From: Treponema sp. | Lineage (GTDB): Bacteria > Spirochaetota > Spirochaetia > Treponematales > Treponemataceae | NCBI GenBank assembly: GCA_012520945.1 | Contig: JAAYNH010000104.1 | Coordinates: 34,140-98,139, forward strand | Direction of reading: 5' to 3' | Length of the DNA: 64,000 bases | Shown: piece after piece, positions 8,763 through 16,779 of the stretch | Numbering within the stretch: the stretch's first letter is position 1 | Layout of the letters: every line of letters begins with the position of its first letter | Translations under genes and position numbers: made by a program | Notes under the pieces: generated by a model | Told to the model about the DNA's origin: nothing | What the model saw: the letters and a program-made list of their open reading frames with translations, nothing else | Database searches by the model: none

Positions 8763-9491
8763 TTACCAGTTATCATTCATGTCGTCTTCATCACGGTTTT
8801 CAATGTCATACAAATCAGTAACAGCACGCATATCATCAAAATAAATATAATAAGAACCACGTGCGTCCATAGGATTACAGTCAACACGGAAACCTATAAT
8901 GCGTAGACCAGGCCTATCTCCATGATATGCACTTGTTTGAATAATACCATGTTCTCCATCCGGAGAAGGAGGAACTGCAACAGTCATTTTTTTCCAACCT
9001 GAAAACTGAAGCTCACCCATATAAAGCTCAAAGTTATTACCAAAATAATCTTGAACAAGCAAGTTTAATTTATGAGGTTTGTTACGTCCTACTACCCAAA
9101 TTGAAACGGTTTTTGTAATACCTTCAATTGGAATAGGTCGAGCGGATGTAATATAAAAAGAGTTAACACCACGACGGAAAAACTGAGCTTTAACACCTAA
9201 AACTTTAACATCAGGAGCATTTGTTTTTTCTGTTTCTGCCAAAGGTTCTTTTGCACTTGGACCACCGTCGAAAAGACGTGCAGTAATAACTCCGTCATCT
9301 GGAGAAATACGAGCATTCCAAGAACCTTCTCTTTCAAACATTTCAACTGAAACTTCACGTAAAGCCAAGCGAGCAGAATCCGCTCCAATAATATTCGGAT
9401 CAGGATCCGAAGCACTTGTATAATATTGATCTTGTGCATAAATCATCGTTGCACAAAAAATAATCATTAATGCTAAAATAATTTTTTTCAT
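8763..9491 (-). CDS. flaA: Periplasmic flagellar filament sheath protein (FlaA family), second of pair
   Basis: FlaA proteins coat the periplasmic flagella of spirochaetes and affect filament stiffness and helicity. The 242-residue product has a Sec signal peptide (MKKIILALMIIFCATMIYA, then QDQYY). A beta-rich body follows with the family features FRRGVNSFYI, the export-sheath FSGWKKM motif near residue 168 and a final YYIYFDDMRAVTDLYD segment. It overlaps the upstream flaA gene by 4 nt, and its AAGGAGG ribosome site lies inside the upstream coding end, so the two are translationally coupled. It corresponds to the FlaA-like pair next to fba in T. pallidum as I recall it. Confidence 0.9.
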   Translation of the reverse strand: MKKIILALMIIFCATMIYAQDQYYTSASDPDPNIIGADSARLALREVSVEMFEREGSWNARISPDDGVITARLFDGGPSAKEPLAETEKTNAPDVKVLGVKAQFFRRGVNSFYITSARPIPIEGITKTVSIWVVGRNKPHKLNLLVQDYFGNNFELYMGELQFSGWKKMTVAVPPSPDGEHGIIQTSAYHGDRPGLRIIGFRVDCNPMDARGSYYIYFDDMRAVTDLYDIENRDEDDMNDNW

Positions 9492-10267
9492 TTTGCATCA
9501 ACCTCCTTAGTTGAAGAATATCCTGAATCTGAATCACCAAAATCAACTGCCTTTAACTCATAACCGTCAAAAATATTGTTAAGAGTATGTGCGGTAAATT
9601 TAAGTTGATCAAAGAAAATTGAAAAATTGTCCACATATTCGTTAGGATCCGTACGAACTCGGAAACCTACAAAAGAAAGATTTTGCGGAGCAGTGCGAAG
9701 ACGTGATTGTTGACGAATTGATGAAGGAATATTAATGACTATATTTCTCCAACCGTTAAAATTCAACGGTGTAGCACGAAGTACATGCACACGACCATCT
9801 GAATCGCGAATCATTGCTTCAAGAACATATGCATAGTTCGCACCCCAAACCCAAAGATCCATTTGTTTTACAAGACCGCTAAGCGGAATTTCAAAACTTG
9901 ATTGTTCACCATCGTCACCTTCGGCAACAGGCAAAATTTCAAACCAATTGTCCCCTTTTCGGTCAAAAGCAACTTGAACACCATATACTTTAGGTTCAGC
10001 ATCTTCTGCTTGCAAAGGACGAAGAGAATTCGGCACGCCGTTAAAATAACCGGCTTTTGGGAAACCATCGGCAATAAAACGACTTGTTCTAAGGGCCCAT
10101 GTCCAATTATAAGTTTTTCCATGGAACTGATAATTTTGTTCCCCTTCAGTATCAAAATTGTCCAACATCAATGTTTCAACGCTTTTTGTACTTGGTTGTG
10201 CAAAAACAGGTGCACAAAACAAAGCAAATAGCATAAAAATCATTAAGACTAAAACGCCATGTTTCAT
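9488..10267 (-). CDS. flaA: Periplasmic flagellar filament sheath protein (FlaA family), first of pair
   Basis: This 259-residue FlaA homologue has a signal peptide (MKHGVLVLMIFMLFALFCAP, cleaved after VFA). Its body is parallel to the downstream paralogue: DNFDTEGEQNYQFHG, YGVQVAFDRKGDNWFEI, FNGWRNIVINIP and a C-terminal FSIFFDQLKFTA strand. The start at 10267 is chosen over an upstream in-frame GTG/ATG because AAAGGAG lies 6 nt before it. The C-terminus is acidic and serine-rich. It heads a two-gene operon under a consensus sigma-70-type promoter. The two paralogues are divergent in sequence, so the outer layer is probably made of several non-identical subunits. Confidence 0.92.
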   Translation of the reverse strand: MKHGVLVLMIFMLFALFCAPVFAQPSTKSVETLMLDNFDTEGEQNYQFHGKTYNWTWALRTSRFIADGFPKAGYFNGVPNSLRPLQAEDAEPKVYGVQVAFDRKGDNWFEILPVAEGDDGEQSSFEIPLSGLVKQMDLWVWGANYAYVLEAMIRDSDGRVHVLRATPLNFNGWRNIVINIPSSIRQQSRLRTAPQNLSFVGFRVRTDPNEYVDNFSIFFDQLKFTAHTLNNIFDGYELKAVDFGDSDSGYSSTKEVDAK

Positions 10268-10325
10268 TAAAAACTCCTTTAATTCATTAACGACACAATA
10301 ATGCATTTACTAAAGTATCAATTAA

Positions 10326-10354
10326 ATTATAATTCGTCAATCATTTTTTGTCAA
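10326..10354 (-). promoter_or_regulatory. Consensus promoter of the flaA operon
   Basis: On the minus strand TTGACA (10349-10354) is followed after exactly 17 nt by TATAAT (10326-10331), a perfect match to the housekeeping-sigma consensus. I do not see a flagellar sigma-28-type site here. The leader to the ATG at 10267 is about 52 nt. Confidence 0.85.
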
Positions 10355-10407
10355 ACTGTTTAAATTTATTTTACGAAAATTATACATATTTATTACAAAC
10401 TTTTCAA

Positions 10408-10436
10408 TTGAAATAGTTTAAATATCGATGTATAAT
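10408..10436 (+). promoter_or_regulatory. Promoter of fba
   Basis: TTGAAA (10408-10413), 17 nt, TATAAT (10431-10436). The predicted start lies about 34 nt before the fba ATG, which has an AAAGAGGAG ribosome site. Divergent from the flaA promoter. Confidence 0.85.
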
Positions 10437-10476
10437 TCTAGCAATAACTTTAAACTAATTAAAGAGGAGTTTTTAT

Positions 10477-11472
10477 ATGATAAGTTACAAAGATTTAGGT
10501 CTTGTAAACACAAAAGAAATGTTTGCAAAGGCCATGAAAGGCGGTTACGCAGTTCCGGCATACAACTTCAATAACATGGAACAATTACAAGCTATTATCC
10601 AGGCATGCGTTGAAACAAAAAGTCCCGTAATTTTACAAGTTTCTGCAGGAGCACGCAAATATGCAAACCAAACATTGTTGCGCTATATGGCACAAGGTGC
10701 CGTTGAATATGCAAAAGAATTAGGTTGTGCAAAACCGCAAATTGCACTTCACCTGGACCACGGCAACTCTTTTGAACTTTGTAAAGACTGCATCGACATG
10801 GGATTTTCTTCGGTAATGATTGACGGCTCTTCACTTTCATTCGATGAAAATGTTGCTCTAACAAAAAAAGTTGTTGAATATGCACACAAATACGATGTTA
10901 CAGTTGAAGGCGAGCTTGGTGTACTTGCCGGAGTTGAAGACGATGTTGTTGCAGAAGAAAGCCACTATACAAAACCTGAAGAAGTTGAAGAATTTGTATC
11001 GCGAACGGGCGTTGATTCATTAGCTATCTCCATTGGAACATCACACGGAAGATCCAAATTCAAACCTGAACAATGCACACGCAATGCAGACGGCATCCTC
11101 ATTCCACCACCACTTGCTTTTAACATATTAAAAGAAATAGAAAAAAACCTACCGGGCTTTCCAATCGTTTTACACGGCTCTTCAAGCGTTCCACGAAAAT
11201 ACGTAGAAATTATTGAAAAATACGGTGGTAAACTTCCTGACTCAATTGGGATACCGGAAGAACAACTTCGTCAAGCTGCAAAATCCGCCGTTTGCAAAAT
11301 AAATATAGACTCAGACGGTCGCTTAGCCATGACAGCGGCAGTACGCCAAACATTAGCCGAAAACCCGGGCGAATTTGACCCGCGTAAATATTTAGGACCG
11401 GCACGCGATGAACTAAAAAAAATGTATGCAGAAAAAAATATCAACGTTTTAGGTTCTGCAGGCAAGATTTAA
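10477..11472 (+). CDS. fba: Class II fructose-1,6-bisphosphate aldolase
   Basis: The enzyme cleaves fructose 1,6-bisphosphate to glyceraldehyde 3-phosphate and dihydroxyacetone phosphate with a metal cofactor; it is a cytoplasmic glycolytic enzyme. The 331-residue product shows the class II metal-binding motif LHLDHGNSFELCK near 91-103, GELGVLAGVEDDV near 146-158, the SIGTSHG segment near 187 and VLHGSSSVP near 231. Codon use is richer in C-ending codons than in neighbours, as expected of a highly expressed gene. It has a strong ribosome site and promoter. No intrinsic terminator with a T-run is evident immediately downstream. Confidence 0.96.
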   Translation: MISYKDLGLVNTKEMFAKAMKGGYAVPAYNFNNMEQLQAIIQACVETKSPVILQVSAGARKYANQTLLRYMAQGAVEYAKELGCAKPQIALHLDHGNSFELCKDCIDMGFSSVMIDGSSLSFDENVALTKKVVEYAHKYDVTVEGELGVLAGVEDDVVAEESHYTKPEEVEEFVSRTGVDSLAISIGTSHGRSKFKPEQCTRNADGILIPPPLAFNILKEIEKNLPGFPIVLHGSSSVPRKYVEIIEKYGGKLPDSIGIPEEQLRQAAKSAVCKINIDSDGRLAMTAAVRQTLAENPGEFDPRKYLGPARDELKKMYAEKNINVLGSAGKI

Positions 11473-11480
11473 GATTAATA

Positions 11481-11579
11481 TGGGCGCAAAATCCGGCTTT
11501 TCGGGGTTCGCTCACGCTCATTCCCCACGAGTAAAACTCGTGGGTGAACTGAACGCCCCTACAATCCGGTGCGCACAAT
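11481..11579. repeat. GC-rich structured intergenic element
   Basis: About 100 nt of markedly GC-rich sequence between fba and a pseudogene stands out from the AT-rich surroundings. It contains a perfect 9-bp hairpin with an AAA loop (CCCACGAGT...ACTCGTGGG, 11524-11544). GGGGTTC (11503-11509) can pair with GAACGCCCC further right, and the heptamer AATCCGG occurs at both ends. There is no T-run, so it is not a simple terminator. It may be a copy of an interspersed repeat or a structured RNA; one copy alone cannot decide. Confidence 0.45.
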
Positions 11580-12638
11580 CTACAAAATTTTTAGCATATT
11601 AAGAAATAGTTAAATCAACTTGTCCGGAAAAAGTCCAATAAATGGTATTATCTTATGTCGTAAAAATACGCAACTGCACTATAATGAAATAATTTCCGGC
11701 AATTAATCCTGAAACAGTCGGTTCAGTTTCGTCAAAATCCTTACTTACCACAACTTCATTTTGATCTGCAGTACAAATTTTCCACGCCTTTTTAGTTTCT
11801 ATATCCTCAGGGAGCGTCGTTATAATATTTCCATCACCATATTTAATAGTATAATTAAAACTAACGGAATTAGTCTCGGTATCAAAAGAAATATCGAAAA
11901 AATCAACACTAATATTATTCAACAAAGTAAAAGCAAAACCCGGTCCCGGTAACGCAATATTACCTTCTGTAGTCAAAACGGGAACAACTAAAACTGTGTC
12001 AACTATATTTGCATAAATAACATTATTACTGTTATCAACAATTTTTAGTGCTATTTTATATTTACCTACACCACAATTTACTTCATATATTAATGTACCA
12101 CTTTCATCACATGATGTATCAGCTGTCAACGTTGAAAAATCAACAGCTGTACTTATATTATAAGTGTTAACAAAGTATTTATAGCTTGTATTTTTAGGCA
12201 TATTTGTAAAAGTATATTTAATTTTTCCTGTTGCACCATCTTAAAAAATCACTTTCCATTAAATTAAAGGTAGAATTTGTAGGAACAGTATTTGTCAAAT
12301 CAACTTGAATTGTTTTAGTAAGTACACTATAAGAAATACCTTCATCAACTAACTTTGCAGTTAGAGTTAGTTCCTATTTTGCCACAAGTAATTCTTTTTC
12401 AAAAAAATTATCTGTAATAGATATAGTCTCTTCAGTAATTTTATAATAGGAATAATTAGTATCTTCAACTCCATTTTCGTCTATGACATAACCTGATAAA
12501 TAATATGTAAAATTTGCAGTTGAATAATCAGGAAAAGCTCTACTTAATGAGTTTGGAAAAACAACATTTAAAGAAACAATTAAAAATTTAGGTTTTTCAA
12601 AATTCGCATTTATAGAATCCATTTCGCAAGCAAAAAAC

Positions 12639-12651
12639 AAAAAAAAAAAAA
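12639..12651 (-). repeat. 13-nt homopolymer tract in the signal-peptide region of the broken lipoprotein gene
   Basis: Thirteen consecutive A on the plus strand (T on the coding strand) sit within the signal-peptide codons. Such tracts slip readily and can either phase-vary a surface protein or mark decay. With three further lesions in the gene, decay is the simpler reading. Confidence 0.6.
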
Positions 12652-12655
12652 GTAC

Positions 12656-12684
12656 TTGCAATTGCAAGAAAACAAATCTATAAT
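12656..12684 (+). promoter_or_regulatory. Promoter of the GGDEF-PilZ gene
   Basis: TTGCAA (12656-12661), 17 nt, TATAAT (12679-12684). The -35 lies within a perfect 14-bp palindrome, CTTGCAATTGCAAG (12655-12668), which could be an operator. Because the -10 lies over the upstream in-frame start codons, translation probably begins further downstream at 12722. Confidence 0.65.
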
Positions 12685-12721
12685 GTACCAAGAAAAAGTT
12701 ATAAGGATATTTTTAAAAGTT

Positions 12722-13846
12722 ATGAAAAATGAAAAAAATACAAAACTTTTAAAACAAGTTTTAGAATTAATTGGCAACACACATTCATCTGTTTGTAATG
12801 TGTTTCCCGGATCTAAATTAAATTTTTCTTCATTATTGGAAAATTATGTACATTTTGATTTTTCGGAAGAAGAAGCGGAAAATCATTGGAAAAATATTAT
12901 TGAGCGTTACCAAAAATTAAAAGAAAAACTTGGCAATGAAGCAAATGCACATCTGGCGATTGTAGATTATTTTACTAATTTTTCAAAACAAACACTTGAC
13001 CAACCTATGCTCATTGAAGTACACGTTTTTAGGCAAACTGAGCAAGCAGCTATGATTGACAGCTTAACGGGATTATTTAATCGGCGTTATATGGACATAA
13101 TATTAAAAAAAGAATTTAATCGCTGTACAAGATACGATAAAAATCTATCAATCTGCATTATCGACATTGACGATTTTAAAAAAGTAAATGATACTTTCGG
13201 TCATCAATTCGGAGATGACGTTTTACAGGAATTAGCAAATGCTTTAAAAAATGTTTTACGTGAAGAAGACATTGTTTGTCGCTATGGTGGAGAAGAATTT
13301 TTACTTATTTTACCTGAAACGGATAATAACGGTGCTTTTATTCTCTGTGAACGCATTCGAAAAAACATTTCTACCATTTATCCTTTTAAGGAAAAGAAAA
13401 TTACTTTTTCTGCCGGAATTGCATCTTTTCCTGCTTGCGTTGGAGATCCGCAAACTTTAATTCGCTGTGCAGACCGTGCTTTGTATGAAGCAAAACTCTC
13501 AGGCAAAAATAAAACTGCATATGCACCGGAAGAAAGAAGAAAATTTAACCGCTTTCCTCAAGAATGGAAACTTGATATGTATGTTAAAAATCCGCGAAAC
13601 TTAATTACCGGCATAAAAACAAAAAATGTTTCATTTGGAGGTTTGCATTTTGAATGTAATGAAAACTATCCTGTGGACACAAATTTATTTTTGCACTTTA
13701 TAAATCCTGCGGATTCAAATAAAATAATTGAAGTAAAAGCTAGAATTACTTGGGCAAAAAAACTCGGTGAAATAAAATTCAACTATGGTGTAACTTTTAT
13801 AAATTTGCCTGAAGTACTAAAAGAAGCATTTTCAACAGAAATATAA
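12722..13846 (+). CDS. Diguanylate cyclase with C-terminal PilZ domain
   Basis: GGDEF proteins make cyclic-di-GMP from two GTP; PilZ domains bind that messenger. The product (374 residues from 12722) has an alpha-helical N-terminal region with no recognised sensor. A GGDEF domain follows, starting at DSLTGLFNRRYMD with an intact active-site RYGGEEF. The C-terminal PilZ domain carries RRKFNR (R-x-x-x-R switch) and NVSFGG (N/D-x-S-x-x-G). An in-frame extension to 12656 is possible but overlaps the promoter; AAGGA at 12703-12707 is a rather distant ribosome site. No hydrophobic segments, so it is cytoplasmic. GGDEF and PilZ in one chain suggest product sensing or local signalling; this coupling is inference. 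Confidence 0.9.
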   Translation: MKNEKNTKLLKQVLELIGNTHSSVCNVFPGSKLNFSSLLENYVHFDFSEEEAENHWKNIIERYQKLKEKLGNEANAHLAIVDYFTNFSKQTLDQPMLIEVHVFRQTEQAAMIDSLTGLFNRRYMDIILKKEFNRCTRYDKNLSICIIDIDDFKKVNDTFGHQFGDDVLQELANALKNVLREEDIVCRYGGEEFLLILPETDNNGAFILCERIRKNISTIYPFKEKKITFSAGIASFPACVGDPQTLIRCADRALYEAKLSGKNKTAYAPEERRKFNRFPQEWKLDMYVKNPRNLITGIKTKNVSFGGLHFECNENYPVDTNLFLHFINPADSNKIIEVKARITWAKKLGEIKFNYGVTFINLPEVLKEAFSTEI

Positions 13847-13848
13847 TA

Positions 13849-13885
13849 AAAAAAAAGCTTGAACATATTGTCCAAGCTTTTTTTA
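13849..13885. terminator. Bidirectional intrinsic terminator
   Basis: An 11-bp stem (AAAAAAGCTTG pairing with CAAGCTTTTTT) around an 11-nt loop separates the plus-strand GGDEF gene from convergent rpmB. A- and T-runs on either side make it usable in both directions. Confidence 0.85.
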
Positions 13886-13904
13886 TAAGTAAATGTTATG
13901 AAAA

Positions 13905-14096
13905 TCACACTTTTTTTACAATATAACCACTACGTAAACATCGTGTACAAATTTTCACGGTCGCCGTTGTTCCGCCTATTTCCGTCTTTACCTTAATAAT
14001 GTTTGGTTTCCATGTGCGACGAGTATGATTATATGCTTTACTAACTTTATTTCCGCTCATTGGTCCTTTTTCACAAATTTCACATCTTCTTGACAT
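13905..14096 (-). CDS. rpmB: 50S ribosomal protein L28
   Basis: L28 is a small structural protein of the large ribosomal subunit. The 63-residue product starts MSRRCEICEKGPMSGNKVSK and has two CxxC pairs (CEIC near residue 5, CTRC near residue 53), the zinc-binding form of L28. An in-frame extension of 28 residues upstream is rejected: MSRRCEIC is the family N-terminus and AGGTGG lies before it. The gene stands alone with its own promoter. Confidence 0.96.
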   Translation of the reverse strand: MSRRCEICEKGPMSGNKVSKAYNHTRRTWKPNIIKVKTEIGGTTATVKICTRCLRSGYIVKKV

Positions 14097-14151
14097 ATTT
14101 ACACCACCTATAAATGTTTTTAACAAAAAATACTTTATAATACGTTCCAAC

Positions 14152-14180
14152 AATTTATCAAAATATTTAATATTTGTCAA
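14152..14180 (-). promoter_or_regulatory. Promoter of rpmB
   Basis: On the minus strand TTGACA (14175-14180), 17 nt, TAAATT (14152-14157). The leader to the L28 start is about 50 nt. Confidence 0.65.
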
Positions 14181-14212
14181 TAATACAAAATATTTTCGTA
14201 TTTTTATTAGGC

Positions 14213-14241
14213 TTGTAATAATAAAATATAAATGATATAAA
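14213..14241 (+). promoter_or_regulatory. Promoter of prs
   Basis: TTGTAA (14213-14218), 17 nt, TATAAA (14236-14241), about 31 nt before the prs ATG, which has a GAGG ribosome site. Confidence 0.6.
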
Positions 14242-14272
14242 TATAAATAATAACATTATCGAGGTTTTTTTA

Positions 14273-15514
14273 ATGGCATATTCAGAACCAACCAATCTTG
14301 CTGTTGTTGCTTGTCCGGGCGGGGAAATTTTTGCAAAAGAAGTAATTGAACACTTGTTACGTATGTACAAACATCGTTTCAAATTAAAGCAAAATGCAAT
14401 TTCAAATCGCTATAATCTTGATAAAAACGAAATTATCAAAAAACTGAATTTCTACAATGATATGGAAACTTCAGATTTATTAACAAAAGGTCCCATAGAT
14501 AAATACCGTTCTCCTAAATTTCTTGTAAATACTGAATTTACGTACTTTATGAATGGCGAATTTAAAACAGAAGTAAAAGAATGTATTCGTGGCAAAGACG
14601 TTTATATCTTTCAAGATGTTGAAAATCATCAAATTCTTTCTCTAAACGATGGTAAAAACAAAGTTTCGCTCTCGGTCAATGATCACTTAATTTCTCTTTT
14701 AGTTACTATTGATTCCGTTCGCCAAGCAGGAGCTTCAGAAATCACTTTAGTTTTACCTGTTTATCCTTATAGCAGGCAACACAAGAAAAAAGGACGCGAA
14801 GGTTTAACTGCAAGCATGTTAGGTCATATTTACGAAAACCTCGGAGTAAAAAGAATAATTACACTTGATATTCACTCACGAGAAATTGAAAACACTTTTG
14901 CAAGTGCAAACATTGAAAATCTTCATGCCAGCTACCAAATTATTCGTGAGCTTTCCCAGTTAGTGGATTTATCTGAAAATGGCGACGATATGGTCGTTGT
15001 TGCACCTGACACAGGAGCTGTTGACAGAAATAAATTTTATGCAACGGGATTAAAAAAGCCACTTGCCATGATTTACAAAGAAAGGGATTATTCTGTCATT
15101 ACGCAAAATGCAAAAGATACAAATATTAAAGCAGTTAAGTTACTTGGAGACGTTCATGGCAAAGTTGCTTTTTTAGCCGACGATATGCTTGGAACGGGCG
15201 GAACGTTACTTAAAGCTATGGAATTTTTAAAAGAAGAAGGTGCAACAAAAGTAATTGCAGCTATCTCTTTACCTTTTTTTACAGGAAATGCAATTGAACA
15301 ATTTAATGAAGCCTATAAAAAAGGTTATTTTTACAGAATCATTGGTACAAATGCTGTTTATCATGAAGAACTTTTAAAATGTGAATGGTATATTAAAACA
15401 AATGTTTCAGGACTTTTTGCAAATGTTATCGCACGTATTCATTACAATCAATCTTTAAGTGACTTACTTGACAATCGTAGCATAATTGAAAAATTAGTAA
15501 AAAAAGATAAATGA
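14273..15514 (+). CDS. prs: Ribose-phosphate pyrophosphokinase (long form)
   Basis: The enzyme transfers pyrophosphate from ATP to ribose 5-phosphate, making PRPP for nucleotide synthesis. Family motifs are present: LVLPVYPYSRQHKKKGREGL, the DIHSREIENTF metal-binding segment, VVAPDTGAVDRNKFYA and the PRPP loop FLADDMLGTGGTLLKAMEF. At 413 residues it is about 100 longer than the usual 310-320. The extra sequence lies mainly in the N-terminal third, giving a divergent subtype. The following kinase gene overlaps it by 4 nt (ATGA), implying co-translation. Confidence 0.92.
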   Translation: MAYSEPTNLAVVACPGGEIFAKEVIEHLLRMYKHRFKLKQNAISNRYNLDKNEIIKKLNFYNDMETSDLLTKGPIDKYRSPKFLVNTEFTYFMNGEFKTEVKECIRGKDVYIFQDVENHQILSLNDGKNKVSLSVNDHLISLLVTIDSVRQAGASEITLVLPVYPYSRQHKKKGREGLTASMLGHIYENLGVKRIITLDIHSREIENTFASANIENLHASYQIIRELSQLVDLSENGDDMVVVAPDTGAVDRNKFYATGLKKPLAMIYKERDYSVITQNAKDTNIKAVKLLGDVHGKVAFLADDMLGTGGTLLKAMEFLKEEGATKVIAAISLPFFTGNAIEQFNEAYKKGYFYRIIGTNAVYHEELLKCEWYIKTNVSGLFANVIARIHYNQSLSDLLDNRSIIEKLVKKDK

Positions 15515-16722
15515 GACGTACTATTCTATGTTGTGATATAGGAACGTCCTCTTTTAAAGTTGCTCTTATTGATGAAAATGCACAAATAGTTTGTTATAAA
15601 AAGATTTATTATAACACTTCAGAAAAAAACTTATGGTTTAACTGTTTAGCAAAAATATGTTCTGAAATTTTTTATCAAATTGATAATTGTGAACTTGTCG
15701 CCATTGGAATTTCCGGTAACGGTCCCACGCTTGTTTCTGATGAAAAAGTTTATCTATGGAATAAAACACAAAATTTCAAAAAATATAAAGGTAACTCCAT
15801 TTTTTTACCAAAACTTTTAAGCATTAGACATGAAAATGCTCAAATTTGGGAAGATACAAAAACTTTTTTTTGTGGGCCGGAGTTTTTATGTTGGCAGCTT
15901 ACGGGAAATAAAATTACAAGCATTCCGGAAGAAAGATTTAAATCTTCTTACTGGACAGAAAAAGATTTAATTAAATTCAAAATAGACAAATCAAAGCTAC
16001 CACAATTTAATTTATTTACAAATAGTGTAGGAAAATTACAAAAAAAAACACAGAACGAACTAAATATTCCAAACTCGTGTATTCCCACAAACGGAATCGA
16101 TGTTTTTTGTACAGGAAGTGACTTTGTTGCTTTACTTATTGGCACTAATACGCTTTTTCCGGGCAACGCCTGCAACAGAACCGGCACAAGTGAAGGGATT
16201 AATTTATGCACTAAAATTCCATTAAAATCCTTATCTATTCGTACTCTTCCGTCCATAAATTCAAAATATTTTAATGCAAGCATTTTAATTGATGAATGCG
16301 GTGCTAAACTTGCTTCATATAAAAATACAGCTTTTAAAAATATTTCTTTTGAAAATGCAATAAAAAAAATCTTTGAAAATCCCAAAAGCAAAGGTTTTAA
16401 ACTGTTGGAAGAAATGGCTTTTACAGTGAAAAATAAAATTAAAATTTTACAAAAGCATGCAAAAAAAGCCGGAATACAAGAAATTGAAAATTTAATAATT
16501 TCAGGAAATCAAAGCTCAATTCCCGAATTTTTACAACTAAAAGCCAATATAATTGGTATTCCACTTGAAACCACTACTTGCACCGATGCAGAACTCATGG
16601 GAAATTTTATAGTTGCATCTACAGGACTAAATCATTTTAACACAATTGAAGAAGCTGCAAGTTTTTGTGTACAAACAAAAGATATATTCGAACCAACAAA
16701 AAAATATAAAAAATTATTATAA
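15511..16722 (+). CDS. FGGY-family carbohydrate kinase
   Basis: FGGY kinases phosphorylate sugars or polyols with ATP. The 403-residue product starts with the actin-fold loop MRRTILCCDIGTSSFKVALI, has AIGISGNGPTLV near residue 68, a GSDFVALLIG segment around the expected catalytic aspartate and NRTGTSEGIN in the middle. It is about 80-100 residues shorter than typical xylulokinase or glycerol kinase and quite divergent, so the substrate cannot be named. The overlap with prs raises a pentose-related role, for example feeding PRPP synthesis, but that is inference from context. Confidence 0.8.
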   Translation: MRRTILCCDIGTSSFKVALIDENAQIVCYKKIYYNTSEKNLWFNCLAKICSEIFYQIDNCELVAIGISGNGPTLVSDEKVYLWNKTQNFKKYKGNSIFLPKLLSIRHENAQIWEDTKTFFCGPEFLCWQLTGNKITSIPEERFKSSYWTEKDLIKFKIDKSKLPQFNLFTNSVGKLQKKTQNELNIPNSCIPTNGIDVFCTGSDFVALLIGTNTLFPGNACNRTGTSEGINLCTKIPLKSLSIRTLPSINSKYFNASILIDECGAKLASYKNTAFKNISFENAIKKIFENPKSKGFKLLEEMAFTVKNKIKILQKHAKKAGIQEIENLIISGNQSSIPEFLQLKANIIGIPLETTTCTDAELMGNFIVASTGLNHFNTIEEAASFCVQTKDIFEPTKKYKKLL

Positions 16723-16779
16723 ATAAAATAAAAAAAATTGTATGTGATTTTTATAATTGTGTGTTATAATTTATTGGGT

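Larger units (their letters stand above)
11599..12691 (-). pseudogene. Decayed lipoprotein gene (two nonsense codons and a frameshift)
   Basis: The N-terminal part reads as a lipoprotein signal (a long Phe/Leu run ending FFACEMDS) and continues to an in-frame TAG at 12374-12376. Beyond the TAG the same frame continues as protein-like sequence (ELTLTAKLVDEGISYSVLTK) for about 50 codons. A +1 slip near 12241-12248 then moves the coding signal to another frame (DGATGKIKYTFTNMPKNTSY). That frame reaches an in-frame TAA at 11653-11655, after which DNTIYWTFSGQVDLTIS continues to a final stop at 11599-11601. The intact ancestor would have been about 360 residues. The beta-rich body has no recognisable domain. 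No likely functional product. Confidence 0.7.

Noticed and set aside
11524..11544. Perfect hairpin CCCACGAGT-AAA-ACTCGTGGG as the fba terminator
   Set aside because: No T-run follows on either strand, so intrinsic termination is not supported; kept as part of the GC-rich element instead.
11599..12691. Stop-codon readthrough or recoding in the lipoprotein gene
   Set aside because: Two different stop codons plus a separate frameshift make decay far simpler, and other genes here use TAG and TAA as normal stops.
12656..12721. GGDEF-PilZ protein starting at 12656
   Set aside because: The codons overlap the -35 and -10 boxes of the promoter, so they would not be transcribed in full.
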